This document shows positions 22,327 to 34,773 of a stretch of 64,000 nt of DNA, piece by piece. A program made the position numbers and the translations under genes. Source of the stretch: Mariannaea sp. PMI_226 (taxonomy: Eukaryota; Ascomycota; Sordariomycetes; Hypocreales; Nectriaceae); the NCBI GenBank assembly GCA_024336345.1, contig JANFOG010000001.1, positions 1,798,001-1,862,000 of the forward strand, given 5' to 3'. The notes below the pieces were generated by a model. The model had not been told where the DNA came from, ran no database searches, and saw only the letters and a program-made list of their open reading frames with translations. Within the stretch, counting starts at the first letter, position 1; each line of letters opens with the position of its first letter.

Positions 22327-25300
22327 TTAGGCATTGTCAAAGTACCTGGGCTCGTCGAAGACGTGGTACTGATGGTCTCTAACACCCTCACCACGGAACA
22401 TGGCGGGGAATCTCCAGCCTTCGGGGACCTCATCCTCCTCAACCCGATGGTTTCGCTCATCCGCAGTCAGCGCCTCCAGCCCCTCAATCTCTTCAGCAGA
22501 CTCGGGGATTCTGAACTTGGCTACCTGCAGCTCTGTATCGGTAATGGTGCTGCGACTGACGCGAGCGTAACCAACACGCTTCAGGCGTTTGAAAAGAATA
22601 TATTCGCACCAGCGGTCCCAGTCGGACGGGTCAACGTCATGCATACCTGACTTGTCACTGACGTAGGTGTTGTAGTTGCCCTCTAGAGGTGTCGTGACTA
22701 GGTAACTGAGCAAGAAGGCCGGACGGGTGCTGGAACCCATAAGTTCCGCGAGGTACAGCGACTGCAGTCGTCGGTCTTCGGGATCCTCTTCTTGTCCGGA
22801 GTGAAAGACGAAAACGTCAACAAGTTGTCCGTAGACATCTAGCGTGGCGTGAATGGCGGGCGCCAGCTCACCAACAGGGCTGGGTAGAAGGTGATGTTTC
22901 GATTCGATGATCGGGAATTTGGAAAGGAGAGCAGCTCCCCAAGTATGCTTGTTAGGTCCCGGGCCATAGTCCACATACATGCCGAGTTGATCGGCCAGGA
23001 ACTGGGTAGTATCACGGTTGCCCATGATAATGCGCTGGTTATCCGATTCGAGCAGACCAATCACATCCACCTCAAGGTCCCTGATAAGGTCCCTCATTCG
23101 GTATTCAGAGGACCACATATCGTTGTCTAGGGAAAAGTGGATTGTCCAGATACCGGCCGTGAGGATTCGATCTTCTGGGTGGTACGGCTTGTAATCGTTG
23201 GTAGGGAAGCGCCTGAAGGCGGAACAAAGGAACAAGATGTTGACAAGGATCGTCGAAACGCCGAAGTACTTCCTCTGCTGCCAGGATGATGGTCGCTCGG
23301 CGCGATGGCGCTGAAGCCTGGATGAGTTGATGCTATAGACACCAGCGCCGATTGAGGCCATCGTGGTGATCATTATCCAGTCAGTGTGCTCACGCACGAG
23401 CTGTCCACCAGGGACGAAAGCATAGGCAACCACCCAGACATGAAATAACGTGAGGAATGTGTAGAACAAGAAGGCAACGCCAAAAGTCTTGCCAGGGTCG
23501 AGCCTTGATGCGTGGCTGATGAACGGCACAGTAATAGCCATCAGGTATGCAGCGATAGTGAGAGCGCCATAATAACCCGTCCAGTGGCTGAAAGCTGTCA
23601 GAAGAGCAGCGCCAACGCAGCCAACAATGAATGAAAGCCAGCTGCAGGCGAGATTAGGGTTCCAAATTCCACCAAAGAGACCGAGAGACATGGCAACGAC
23701 TGTAAGCCAGCCATGGGTAGATGACAAAGGACCACGGATGGGATATCCTTCCCAGACCCACAGGATCATGGTGCTAGTATCAGAGAGTAGGGAGTGAAGA
23801 CCGAAGAACATGCCTCCGAGTCCCAGAGCAAGCAGTGGGTTTGTTGGACTACTGGCCCTACCGGACTGGATGCCGATAGTCAGGGGAGCCTTTCTAGTGA
23901 AACGAAGAACCGCGAGAATACCGAGGAGTAGGCCAGTCGCATTCCAGCCACCGTTCTCAGCATGCATGACGGGCCATATGGGGTTATTCGTCCACCAGGC
24001 ATATTTTGCAGTCGACGAAAGAATCAACCCGATGGCCCAGCCAATGACCTTGGTTTCGAGGCGTCCGTCGTGACCAGACTCGGTATAGAACGTACCAACC
24101 CAGCCAAGACAGGCCATGGCCACACCGAAGCCCACGGCGAAAAGCCGTAGGCTCGGCTCAGTAATCAAGTACGCCGCGACGGCGACAAGAGATAGAAGGT
24201 GAACGACTCGCAGGTTATTCAAGACAAACGATCGAACAGACCCAATAACCAACAAGAAGGGCGAGACAGCGGTCATGATGATGATCTCATAACCGGAGAT
24301 GCCCATGTACCATAGCGGGAAGACTAGTCAAGCAGCGTAATTAGATATTTTATCCATTTCTTGTGATGCGCGAAACCACTTACACCAAACCAGCAGGCCG
24401 AGACTGGTGAGGATACTCCAGAAAACGAACTAAAACGATCTGGTCAGACGCCACTTGAATTGAATTGGGGGTGTGGGGGACCTCACCCCATGGTAAACAT
24501 CGGCGCCACTGTCAAGAGCCTGCGCCAACGTGAATCGGGTAGCAAAAACGCCACCAGTCGCTGCTGCTTTTCTGTTTGGAGTTGTTAACCAAGTTCCCAG
24601 GCACCACCTCGTATGTGGCCTGTAGTTTTGAAATACTTACTCTTTTTCTATAACGGCGCTTGGGACGGAGGATCGGTTGTCACTGCGGAAATTTGTCTTA
24701 GAATCATGGTCCATCTGGCAATTGTTTATTGTGTTCGGAATGCCTATCACAGGCCTCAAAAAAAAAAAAAAAATCCTATCTCGGAAGCCAATTGACGTAC
24801 CCCGATGTCGATCCCTTAATATCGCGTACGGTGACCTCTAAGGCGTCAAAGTCCAGCGCAGTCACGGCGTCAAAGGCCACGTCGAAGAGGATCAAAGACC
24901 ACTCAAAGAAGGCGTAAACCGTGTAAGCTAGATACGGGAAAAGAAAACGGTCAGCGAGATTCAAGTCATTGGACAATAACGCTTGGGGTTTGTTTCACCT
25001 CCAGGGACTCGGTGGATCTTGTGCTGAATGAACCAGTAAATCAAGGGCACAAGGGTGCCGAAGAATGCACTGGCAATGTATTTCCGGTACTTGATGGCCC
25101 GTGGATTGGCGGGGCTCAGGGCAATACAGCCGGTGGTCCAAGGGAGGGTCGCGACGATGTACGTTATCATGAGGAAGTCGTGCCAATCGTGGTCGTCGGT
25201 GGAAGTGATGTATGTCCAGCCGCCGCAGCTAAGGGTTCGCAACAAGCCCATGATGGCGACGAATGCGGGGAGCTTTTGGCCGGGTTTACGTGTGAGGAGG

Positions 25301-25743
25301 TACCAGAGTCCGACAAGAGCAAAACGCGGGCCTAGAATCATGGTCAGAAACGAATGCTATAACATGTACCGCGAAGTTTGCGAACCAGAAGTGATTGCAA
25401 TAAATATCATAAAGAATGAGCGCTCAGGATATCGATCGCCAATGGTGGCGGACACGGAAGGAAACCATTCTTGCGGGTAGCCATAAAACTCGTTCTGGAC
25501 GATTTTGTGATAGTGTAGCGAAACGCCGACGATCAAGGCACTCAGGAAGGCAGCTAGAAGGAAGAAGGAGAGAGTCAGCTTTCTGAAATCTGGCGGGCGA
25601 TACCATCACAGCGCATTTTGGCCAACGCGAAAGGCGGGCAGAGCGAGCGTACTGTATGCAACGGTCGTGTGTGCCCAGCTAACCCAGCGTCCGTTGAAGC
25701 TGAGGACGACCCCGGTGTCTTTGTCCTTGTATTGCGAAGCCAT
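22327..25743 (-). CDS. CWH43: Cwh43: PGAP2-like/EEP protein, ceramide remodelling of GPI anchors
   Basis: Eight exons on the minus strand, 25743-25653, 25553-25386, 25331-24999, 24927-24801, 24682-24641, 24571-24487, 24429-24384 and 24323-22327, encode 962 residues, close to the yeast length. The N-terminal part (exons 1-4) is the multi-pass Frag1/DRAM/PGAP2-like domain ([20 protein letters not shown]). More membrane segments follow in exons 7-8. The C-terminal part is an endonuclease/exonuclease/phosphatase-fold domain ([29 protein letters not shown]), ending [10 protein letters not shown]. In yeast Cwh43 replaces the GPI lipid with ceramide in the ER. Two details are less certain: the intron 2 donor is the weak GTTCGC, and exon 5 (42 bp) was placed by phase and acceptor TTTCCGCAG. 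Shares a 690-bp divergent promoter with UTP6. Confidence 0.92.
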
Positions 25744-26433
25744 CTTGGCAGAAAATGAAGGAAAGAAACCACTCTCTACAGCCCCGTCCGGGTCATCCGG
25801 AAGCCAATATCGAGAATGAACGACTAGAGAAGGAATAAAGAGAAGGTGGAAGTGGTGGGATTTCCGGACATGACAGACGGGCCTCGGAGCTTTCACGTTA
25901 CTCTCTGGCGATGTAATCTGTATTTGTTCTGGAGTGGGGCGTTAGCCAGGGTTAACCCATGGCCAAAGCGCGCTGGTGGCTTGGTCATGGCGGGTTTGGG
26001 GGAGGAATGGGGAGGGGAACATGGCCTGGCAGCCCCTGTACGTAACACCATCAGATTTCTGAGAGCCAATCTTTTCCCGCAACGCTAAAATTACGTCTGC
26101 AAAGGGCCTATCAAGGATCGGATAGTGGCAACGGCGTGCAAGCTCAGATACCAAGGTACCTGAGCGGAATCAGAGCCACTAATACACGTCCTGTTGCAGT
26201 TAAGGCTGAGCGGGAAGGGCTCCGCTATCAAACTTATCTCTCTATGGTTAAAAAAAAAAAAAAAAAGTTGACAGTTGCGAGCCAGGTCATGGTGTAGCAA
26301 GAACCAAAACACATTAGAAAACTTCATTGCTCCAACCAAACCCACTATCCATCCATCCATACAACAGCTGGTTGCACCACCAGGCCAAGAATCAGCACTT
26401 CGCCGTTGCCCATCGCTTTAGGACACCATCAAA
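25744..26433. promoter_or_regulatory. Divergent promoter region, CWH43 / UTP6
   Basis: 690 bp between two start codons that point away from each other. Contains an A-run at 26250-26266 and a TACCAAGGTACCTGAG word near 26151. Nothing coding is seen. Confidence 0.5.
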
Positions 26434-27703
26434 ATGGCTGGCGTTGCTGAGAAGGCACGATTCTACCTCGAACGCGCTGTGCCGCAATTGCGAGAATGGG
26501 AAGACAAGGAAATCTTTTCAAAAGTAAGTCTCATCTCCCTACTGTCTCAGCCGCCTTTTCAAGCTGTTCTTGGAGGTGGAGGGATTAAGCTGACCATTGC
26601 ATCTCCTGTAGGACGAGATTCGCACCATCGTTCAGAAGCGCAATGATTTCGAACACAAAGTTCTCGCCCCTGGGAATAAGGCATCCGACTGGTCGGCCTA
26701 TGCAAAATGGGAACAGTCCCTCGAGTCGCTGCGCAGCAAACGTTGCCAGCGTCTCAAGATCCGCCATTTGAATTCGGCACACGAAGGCCAAGGCCGCACA
26801 CTCTCCATTTACGAACGAGGCGTCAATCGCCACCAAGGCAGCAGCGAGCTGTGGAGGGAGTACCTGTCATACGCAGCCAAGATCAAGGCCTCGAAGCGCT
26901 GGCGCCGCACCATGACCAATGCCCTACGTATGATGCCAACCGATCCTGAACTCTGGGTAATGGCCGGACGTCGATCAGCGAAGAATGGAGATATGGCTGC
27001 TGCTCGAGGATTCTTCATGCGAGGATGTCGATTCTGCACAACAAACAGCAGGCTATGGCTCGAGTATGCCCGAAGTGAGATGGAGTGGTTAGCAAAGGTG
27101 GACAAGCGGAAACAATCAAAGAATGGCAAGGATGCTCTTCGTCCTGACAGGGTCGAAGATGACGATGAGCTTCGAATTGTCGACAGCGATGATGACGACG
27201 ACAACCTGCTCCCCGAACCATCTGTGGCACAAGCCAAGGTTATCGATAAAAAGTCGGCCCAGCAACTTGAATCCAACCCAGCCATGGACGGCGCCATCCC
27301 GATGGCCATTTTCGACATATCGAAAAAGCAGTCTTTCTTCAACGCTGATGTTGCAGAGGACTTCTACTTCATGTTGGCTTCCTTTGCCCACGTCTCCGTG
27401 CAGCCAAAGATATTGCAGCACGTCTTGGACGCACTTGACCAAGAATACCCCAATCATCCAGCCACTTGCGACGTTTATATTCGCCAACCCATCATCGGTG
27501 TCAGCCCTACTACTTCCGAGTTCCCTAAGAATCTCAGGGAAGTCTTGGCCCGCCTGAACAAGAAACTGGAAGTGACGACAGATCGAGAAGGCTTGCAAAG
27601 CAAGACGATTTCCTGGATTGATGGGTACCTGGCGTTGGAGAACCTAGACGCAGGTATCCGTGCCGTGTTGGAGCATACCAAACAAAAGATGTCGACCACG
27701 TAA
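26434..27703 (+). CDS. UTP6: U3 snoRNP-associated protein Utp6
   Basis: Two exons, 26434-26523 and 26612-27703, encode 393 residues. The intron has donor GTAAGT and acceptor CCTGTAG. The N-terminus (A-R-F-Y-L-E-R-x-V-P-Q-L-R-E-W-E-D-K-E-I-F-S-K, then E-I-R-T-I-V-Q-K-R-N-D-F-E-H) is diagnostic for Utp6. HAT/TPR-like helical repeats follow (Y-E-R-G-V-N-R, W-R-E-Y-L-S-Y, L-W-V-M-A-G-R-R-S-A-K-N-G-D-M-A-A-A-R). Utp6 belongs to the UTP-B subcomplex of the small-subunit processome, acting in nucleolar 18S rRNA maturation. An acidic insert (D-S-D-D-D-D-D) lies near residue 217. Length is typical for the family. Confidence 0.95.
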
Positions 27704-30700
27704 ACAAAACGTCTCGTTGCACCGGGGGAGCTGGCGTTGAACATGGATAAAATCTCTTGCGAATTGATAAGACGAAGCAACGCGACTGGTATGATTTGTC
27801 TAAGCATAGGTCTCGTGACCGATCTACCTATCTTAGGCCTTTAGCTATGACCACCTTACCTACATTTAAATACAATATGTTTGAGATGCGATTGGGATAG
27901 AAACTCGTTGATGTCAATTACTGAATAGGGGACAATGAGGAATGCTCCCATCTCGTTTCTAATACTACCAGGTGGTATACGTGAAAGAAAGACCTCGCAG
28001 GCTGCTGTTGGGGAGCGAGTTGGGGTTGAAGTGGGAGTACATGGTGGGGCATCACAAGGCCATTGACGATCTCTGTAACAAATGCTTGGCTTTGAATGGA
28101 TGACTGGCCCCAAGTTCACGCGGGATGCAACTGATTCTACTGGATATTCGAGTCTGTTTGCCAAAACATGCAAATTATTTGATTTACGTAGCTTTGGTGC
28201 CTTGTAATTATCAGACCTGCCAGGCACGGAGTCAAGTACTTCATTTTCTCGCCATACAGCATCGTCCCTCGTTTTGTAGTCGTGTAAGCTGTCTTGTGGT
28301 TGTCAAGTGTCGGGCCTCGCCCTCGCTAATGGCGTCATGCGTTATGTATGCACGGGACAACACAAATATGTACGTCGGTGACATGCACGCCACGGCGCGT
28401 CTTTTTGCACAATAGGTTGCGTTTAGCAGACAGCTTGCTTGATGTGGGTGCACGCATTTCAAGTACGGTAAGAAGGGGCAGGTGATGTGATTCGGATACA
28501 ACACAACTCGACTTGTGGCGTATCCTGCTCATTGATGCCTTCGTGTATCTTCACTTGATTGAAAATGAACCGGGGCTTTGGAGTCTGTGGGGGAAGGGGG
28601 ATCAAACAATTGTTCTATGCACCTACAAGGTTGGATGGCGATGATGATGCTTGAAAGAGAGGTGGTTTCCCCTCCCCTGCTGCTTTGGGATATGCGGCCG
28701 TGGCTTGAACCCGCGAGAAGATCTTCCCGCCTACGTGGACGAAAGGCCCGTAGGGAATAAAGATAATGAGAATTGTGTTCGTGCCTTCACCGGTCGGCAG
28801 AGTTAATATGGTGTTTGACGCTGTGTGCTTTTGTTCAAGGCAAACCTGGGAGGCATTACGAACGCGGTTCTCCGTCACGTTCCAACGGGATGCCAGTTCA
28901 ATCAGCGTTTGATGTAATTACTGCGAATAATGTTTCTTCAGGCGCACTATGATCGACTCGGCATGCGAAAGGGGCACAGAGGAACTCTCGGCACCTAGAG
29001 GCGCCTAGATAGAGGATACTTTAGGGGAGGGGAGGGGGAGCACTTTTGAGACCAAGAAGCACACGTCTGCACCCACTTTGAAGTCTGTTTCAGGGATCAG
29101 AGATTTGCACCAGACGAGGAGATGCGGTATTCCAAGAATTTAAGGTGACCAGGGGCATGTCTTAGGGTCAACCAGTCCGTAACTCGCCACCGACATCTTC
29201 TCCATGTGGGGTGAGCACACAGGTGAGGAAACGATCGGGTTGGGCCTTGATAAATGCGAGAGGAGAGCAGCGTGAAGGGGGGAGTGGTGGAGGAGGTGAG
29301 GATCAGGAAGGAGGGGTTGAGACCGCCCTGATAAAGACACCAGCATGCAAGGGTACAAGGCGTCTAAGTTCTGACCCGAGAAAGTGTGCACGAAGTGAAT
29401 CAAGAAGATGGAGGGTCAGAGTGACGAGCGCTTTTTAAGGTGGCATCTGAGCAACCAAGCGGGTAGGAGGCAAACCCATCATCATCACCACCATTTGCAA
29501 CGGGTCTTCCTATGAGACGGTCTCGAAGGGAAGAGCGGACCGCGATACAGGGAACAAGGCTCTCCAACTCGCCCAGGCGGGCGGGTGTGGGTGTGAGGGA
29601 TGTGAGGTGGCCGCGTGAATAAATTGTTCTTGATCGGGACAAGGTGAACGAGGGACAGGACGGAGCCAGGATTGAAAGCGGATCGATGATAAACGGAAGA
29701 ACCAGCTCAGAGTCACGGGGAGCCGGGAAGAATGGGGTGGCGCCCATAAATCTTCTTCCACAGGATGGGATGTGATGAGATGAGTTGGATGGAATAGGAG
29801 AGAGGATGTAATTACTGTGCTGATAGTGCGACGGAGCGACGGATGGATGGATGGGTGGATGGATGGACAGATGATTGAATGAATGAATGAATGGATGAGG
29901 CCAACAATATGCGACACATCACCGCCAAAGATGAAGGAATAAAACATCGAATAATAAATGCAACCTAAAACAAACAACCCGAGAAACAGCAGCAGCAGCA
30001 GCCAGCACTCAACAGCCAACAACTAGCGGCTGGCGGCAGGAAGGGGCAGCAACAGTTGCAGCAGCTGTAGCACGCAGATGAGGTGTAATAGCGGAGAATT
30101 TTTTTCGTCTGGTTACCTGAGAAAGCAAAAGGGTCCCTCCCGTCAGGTTTAGGAGTAGGTAGGTCAGGTAGGTAGGCATTTCACATAACTACCCCCCTCC
30201 CCCGTTTCCTCATGCTGCCCGCTTTCCTTCCCAATTTCACCTTTCTGTTGTCTTCGATGCTTTCTCTCCCATTCCCATCACTTCTATTTTATTCCCGCTG
30301 ATCTTTATTCACTCGTGTTGAGATCCTCTCTCGTTTCCGTCGCTCACTTATACGATTGGAGACCCATCTCCAAGGTACTGGGGGCGATTTTTTTTTCTGC
30401 GGAGCGGGCAACACTCTCCCCATGGAAGTCTGATCAGTGAGTGTCCATATGTATGGATGCTACAGCATGGACATGGCGACGAAAGAAAAAAAAAACCCCT
30501 AGGATATGGTTGAATGTGAGCTATTTCATCGACTGGCAACAGATTGTTACCGGTGGGAAAGGGCTGTCCACCTTTGATCACTTCTCCGGACTCATCAATG
30601 CAGCGCTGCTTTAACTGACGGCCGACCAAACTAAGTTGGCATCCACTTGGGAAGCCCCAGCAGTGGATAGCATGTGCAGCAAGCGCCACCACAAATCAGT

Positions 30701-33265
30701 CCCCGGATTCAAACCTGGCCCTGGCCCTGCCCTGCACTCAAGAAACGGGGAGCATGAACCCATACTGTCTGCGGTCGGAGGAATAACACAGGCACTTTTC
30801 TGAACGAAGGAAAAAAAAAAAAAAAAAAAAGAAACGAAACAGTCATTTCTTTTGGAGGGAAAAGAAAAAAACGAACGACTTGCTCATCAGCTTCGTCATC
30901 TGGGTCCGGATCGTTCATGGAACCTGTGCCCTCTCAGCCAGTGTTGGGTTGTGCTACTGGCGGGGCCGCTGCAGGCGCCATCTTCGCTGGATCACCCGAA
31001 CGTTCGAGTCGCTATCGTACAGGACAGGCAGCACAAGAGAGAGGATTCCGGGATGTCCGACCATTCGCCAGGGTCAACTGATTTATGGCCAAATTTGACT
31101 TGAGCCAGCAGGAGTGTGCAGCCCAAGCACTACGCGTGAGCAGATCAGCAGAATGCCGCACTATTGGGTACGGTTGTGCACAAGCCATTTGATGTCTTTG
31201 GCAAGCATGTCATCACGAAGAATCAAACCGTGGCCTGTGGTGCTTTGCGCCCTTTTGATCTCGGGAAGCTGGTCCAACGATGAAATACCATTGGAAACAG
31301 ATATTCATCTGATGATCCAACAACTTCATGGAAATCCCATGGAGGTTAATAATGGAAATCACCTTTATCATTATATTTCCCACATCAGGTATGCTGTGAA
31401 AGGCATACCGATGTATTTATCAATGTCTCCTCCCGGCCACGGGCAAGTATATCAATTACCAGGCAACTGAAGCATCATGCCGCTCTCACACTACCTACAA
31501 TGTAGGTAATCAGCCGTGGCTTGAAAATGCGTTGCGCGGAAGAAGAAGCGGCTATTTTACTTTGCCACCAGCAAAACCAGGAAGAACATCCGACTGACTG
31601 TTTCGTTCATTTGGCGATCATCCGAACCACCCATTCTCTCTCTCCTTTAGCCGTCATATCACTGTGGGAAGGTCACTTGGGACGGAACGATGGAGCGATG
31701 AGGTAGAATGAGTGACACCGGGTGCAATTGGGGCGATTGGTAGAGAAGTCGCAGACTCCTTCCTTCGGTTACGTTTTAAACGAGACTCGACATGCTCAGT
31801 TGGCTATGATTGAGATGTCTGACACCAATACTGGGCACACTCGCCTAGTCATCGTATCCATCAACATTTTGCGTGGGCCTGATACAGATGATAGTGCAGC
31901 GATACGCAAGCTGGTACCTTCTATTAAGGTTTTATGCTGCGCCACACCAATTTTGCTAACAAATTAAGCAACGCACTCTATCAGCCTGCCAACATTCAAC
32001 GTTGATTGGGTACTGACCCACTCGGCTAGTTGGTTCCTAAGCAACACTAAACCAGGAGGAGGCAAGGCAACAAAGCCTGGTCGGCAAAAGCATTTCAGCG
32101 TCTGACGCTGAAACCAATACCAAATCATCAGACCGACCGACGAGCATTCGCGCGCAACGCACTCCCCGTCCTCGATTTGCACCAAGCAGTACTTCGTAAG
32201 TAGGTCATTCGCCTCGACGCGCCTGCGCCTGCGCCTTAGGTAAGACCTGGCCTCTTTTTTTTTTTTCATTCCTTCGATCTCCCACTCCGTGCTCTGTACT
32301 ATTCTACGTATCTTTTTTTCTGCCCGTTCCATTCGTTGAATCATTCACCCCGGTCGCGGATAGAGTTGTTCGCAGTCCGCAGTCCACAGTCCGAATCCAT
32401 CTACGCTTCCCTCCCCCGTCTCGTCTCGTGACGCCTCATCCAAGGCCCGTCGCCCTTTGCCGTCCCCATCCCTTTCCTTGGCCCCAGCCAGCCTTTCCAA
32501 CGTCCCAGCCCTTGGATGGTCTCAGCGCATCGTGTTGGTCAGTTGATGTAGCTCTCGAGACGCCGCTTCTTACAGCTGCTTACCTGGTACGAAAAATTCT
32601 CCCTCACTGGCTCCCCCTACCCCCAAACCGGATCAAACCCAAGACCCCGAGTGACAGGCTCTCCAAACGGCTCCTGGCAGCACAATCCAGTTGGCAGAGC
32701 CTCTTTGCTGCGTTTGTGACTCGTCTTATCGTTGGCCCTTCTCTCCCTGTTTCTCCCTCGCTGCGCTACTGGCACTCCTTGCACTGCGACGGGTCCCCAT
32801 CCTCTCATTCTCGCCCCTTTCAGCGTACCTACTTCACTTGTCTTGCCGCGGCAGCGCGTCTCTTCCCTCTGGTTCCCTCTCTGGCACTGCAGTACTGCGC
32901 TACACTGAATTCTGTTGGCGCGTGTTGCCGGAACCCTGGGTACCTAACACCTACCCCGAGCACCTGCACCGACCAACGCGCCCACTCCTACAGCCACGCT
33001 CTCAAGCAAGCCCCCTCGCCCCGACACACTCTCTGTCTGGCTCCTGCCTGCTTGTCTTTTTTTTTTCCCACACCACTCTCCACCACTCACGCCGCGACGC
33101 GACTTGTCCATCACCACCGTGTCACTGCCCATCTCATCGGCCACTCCCCGTTCCCATTCCCATCTAGATTCCTTTTGCTAGTCCCTGGCACTCCTCCATG
33201 GAGGGTGTTCGTGTGGTTGCTAATCGCTAACGTCGACGCGCACACAGTCAGTTGGGTCGATCGCC
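27704..33265. other. 5.5 kb gene-poor region; right end is probably the SWI1 leader
   Basis: No open frame here shows a domain, a conserved start or plausible exon structure. Features seen: CTACCTATCTTAGG near 27825; a GGAT/GAAT minisatellite at 29841-29893; GTAGGTAGG words near 30155-30176; a 21-base A-run at 30810-30830; an inverted CTACCTACAATGTAGGTA near 31491. From about 32340 to 33240 the plus strand is very pyrimidine-rich. A plausible 5' UTR intron of SWI1 runs from a GTAAGT donor at 32196 (or GTAAGA at 32240) to a CTAAC branch at 33227 and CACACAG acceptor at 33247, leaving 18 bases before the start codon. This intron is inference from splice signals alone. Confidence 0.45.
29841..29893. 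repeat. GGAT / GAAT short tandem repeat
   Basis: Seven imperfect GGAT units (29841-29868) are followed by about four GAAT units (29877-29893). Non-coding. Confidence 0.85.
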
Positions 33266-34617
33266 ATGAGCGCCTGGATGAATGACGCCGTCCCCAACCA
33301 CAATGGCAACGGCTTTCCTCACATGAACGACCCAAATGCCGCCACTGCCATGATGGATCCTTCTGCATTCATGGCCAACTCGGCTCAATTCAATCCTGCT
33401 CAATTTCAGAATCAACAGCAGATGGCTGGCGCCATGCAAAATGGTCCCGGCCCGATGCGCAATGCGTCGCCGTCCTTTCAGAACCCCGTCTATCAAACAA
33501 ACTCCGTAATTCCATCAAAACGACCTCGTCCTAGGGAAGACAGTCTTGCTGGATCGCCGAGACAGGCTCCCAGAATGGCACCGACGTCGCGTTCCGAGAC
33601 GCCGCAGCAACAGTCCTTCCCAGGCTTTCAGCCCAGCGCTGTACCCCAGCAAAATCCTGGTCAATTTCCCCATCTCCAAGCAAATGGCTCTTCCAATGCC
33701 AGTCCATCTCCCATCATGGGTAATCAAATGCGACCAGGTAGTGTTCCTCAAAGAGTCGCAACGGCGTCGCCGCATCCCTTCTCGCCCAGCGCGCAACAGT
33801 TCGGCGCTCAACAATCCCCGATTCCCTCCGAACATGGCACGCCACAGCCAAATACCTATATGCAAAACATGGCTCAAGGTTATAACCCGAACTTTGCTCC
33901 GTCACCGTCGGCTGCGCGCCCCAGTCCAAACCCGAACGCGATGGCTGGCAACCAAATGATGTCGCAGCAAATGGGCCAAATGCCGCAACATATGGGCCAG
34001 ATGCCAAACTCAATGTATCCCCATCAGATGCAGCAGCAGCAGCAGCAGCAACAGTCTGGTCAACAACAAAACTCAAACCAACAGCAACAAACTCCACAGC
34101 AGCGTCCCCAAGGTATTACTGATCAGCAGAAAATGGCTGCCTATCAAATGCGACTACAGCAACAACTCCAGGGGAGTGCACAGATGCAAGCACAGATGCA
34201 GGCGCAAAACATGGGTCGAGGGATGATGACGAAGCAACCGATCCCTGGTATGCCAAATGGACAGATGCCACCGGGAGGCATGAGACCGCAGCAACGAGTT
34301 ATGGGACATGTGAACCCAGAGCAATTCATGAAAAATCTCGCGGCATTGATGAACGCCAAGGGGTTACCACTTGATCCAAGCCCCATGATAGGAGACCGCC
34401 AGGTCAACCTAATGATGCTCTTTCAAGCTGTTCAAGGCAAAGGGGGATACAAACCCGTGACTGCTGCTAATGGCTGGCCCCATATTACTCAAATGCTTGG
34501 TCTACCGCCTCAAATCCCTACTGTCTCCCAAGCTCTGAAACAGATCTACGAACGTAATCTTTACAAGTTCGAGGAAGTATGGATAGCGCAACAGAAGCAG
34601 CGGATGATGCAGCAGCA

Positions 34618-34649
<32 letters not shown>

Positions 34650-34675
34650 AGCAGCAACAACAGCAGCAACAACAA

Positions 34676-34706
<31 letters not shown>

Positions 34707-34732
34707 AACAGCAGCAACAACAGCAGCAACAA

Positions 34733-34773
<41 letters not shown>

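Noticed and set aside
28700..28745. T-arm-like CTTGAACCCGCG word
   Set aside because: One stem mismatch and no tRNA body around it.
29510..30022. 170-residue minus-strand frame with hydrophobic N-terminus
   Set aside because: Largely translation of the GGAT/GAAT repeat; no domain, no conserved start.
30690..30715. T-arm-like GGATTCAAACC word
   Set aside because: Stem pairs imperfectly and no acceptor, D-arm or anticodon arm fits around it.
32428..33285. 285-residue plus-strand open frame overlapping the SWI1 start
   Set aside because: Starts at GTG, is low-complexity Pro/Ser/Cys from a pyrimidine-rich leader, and overlaps SWI1 in another frame.
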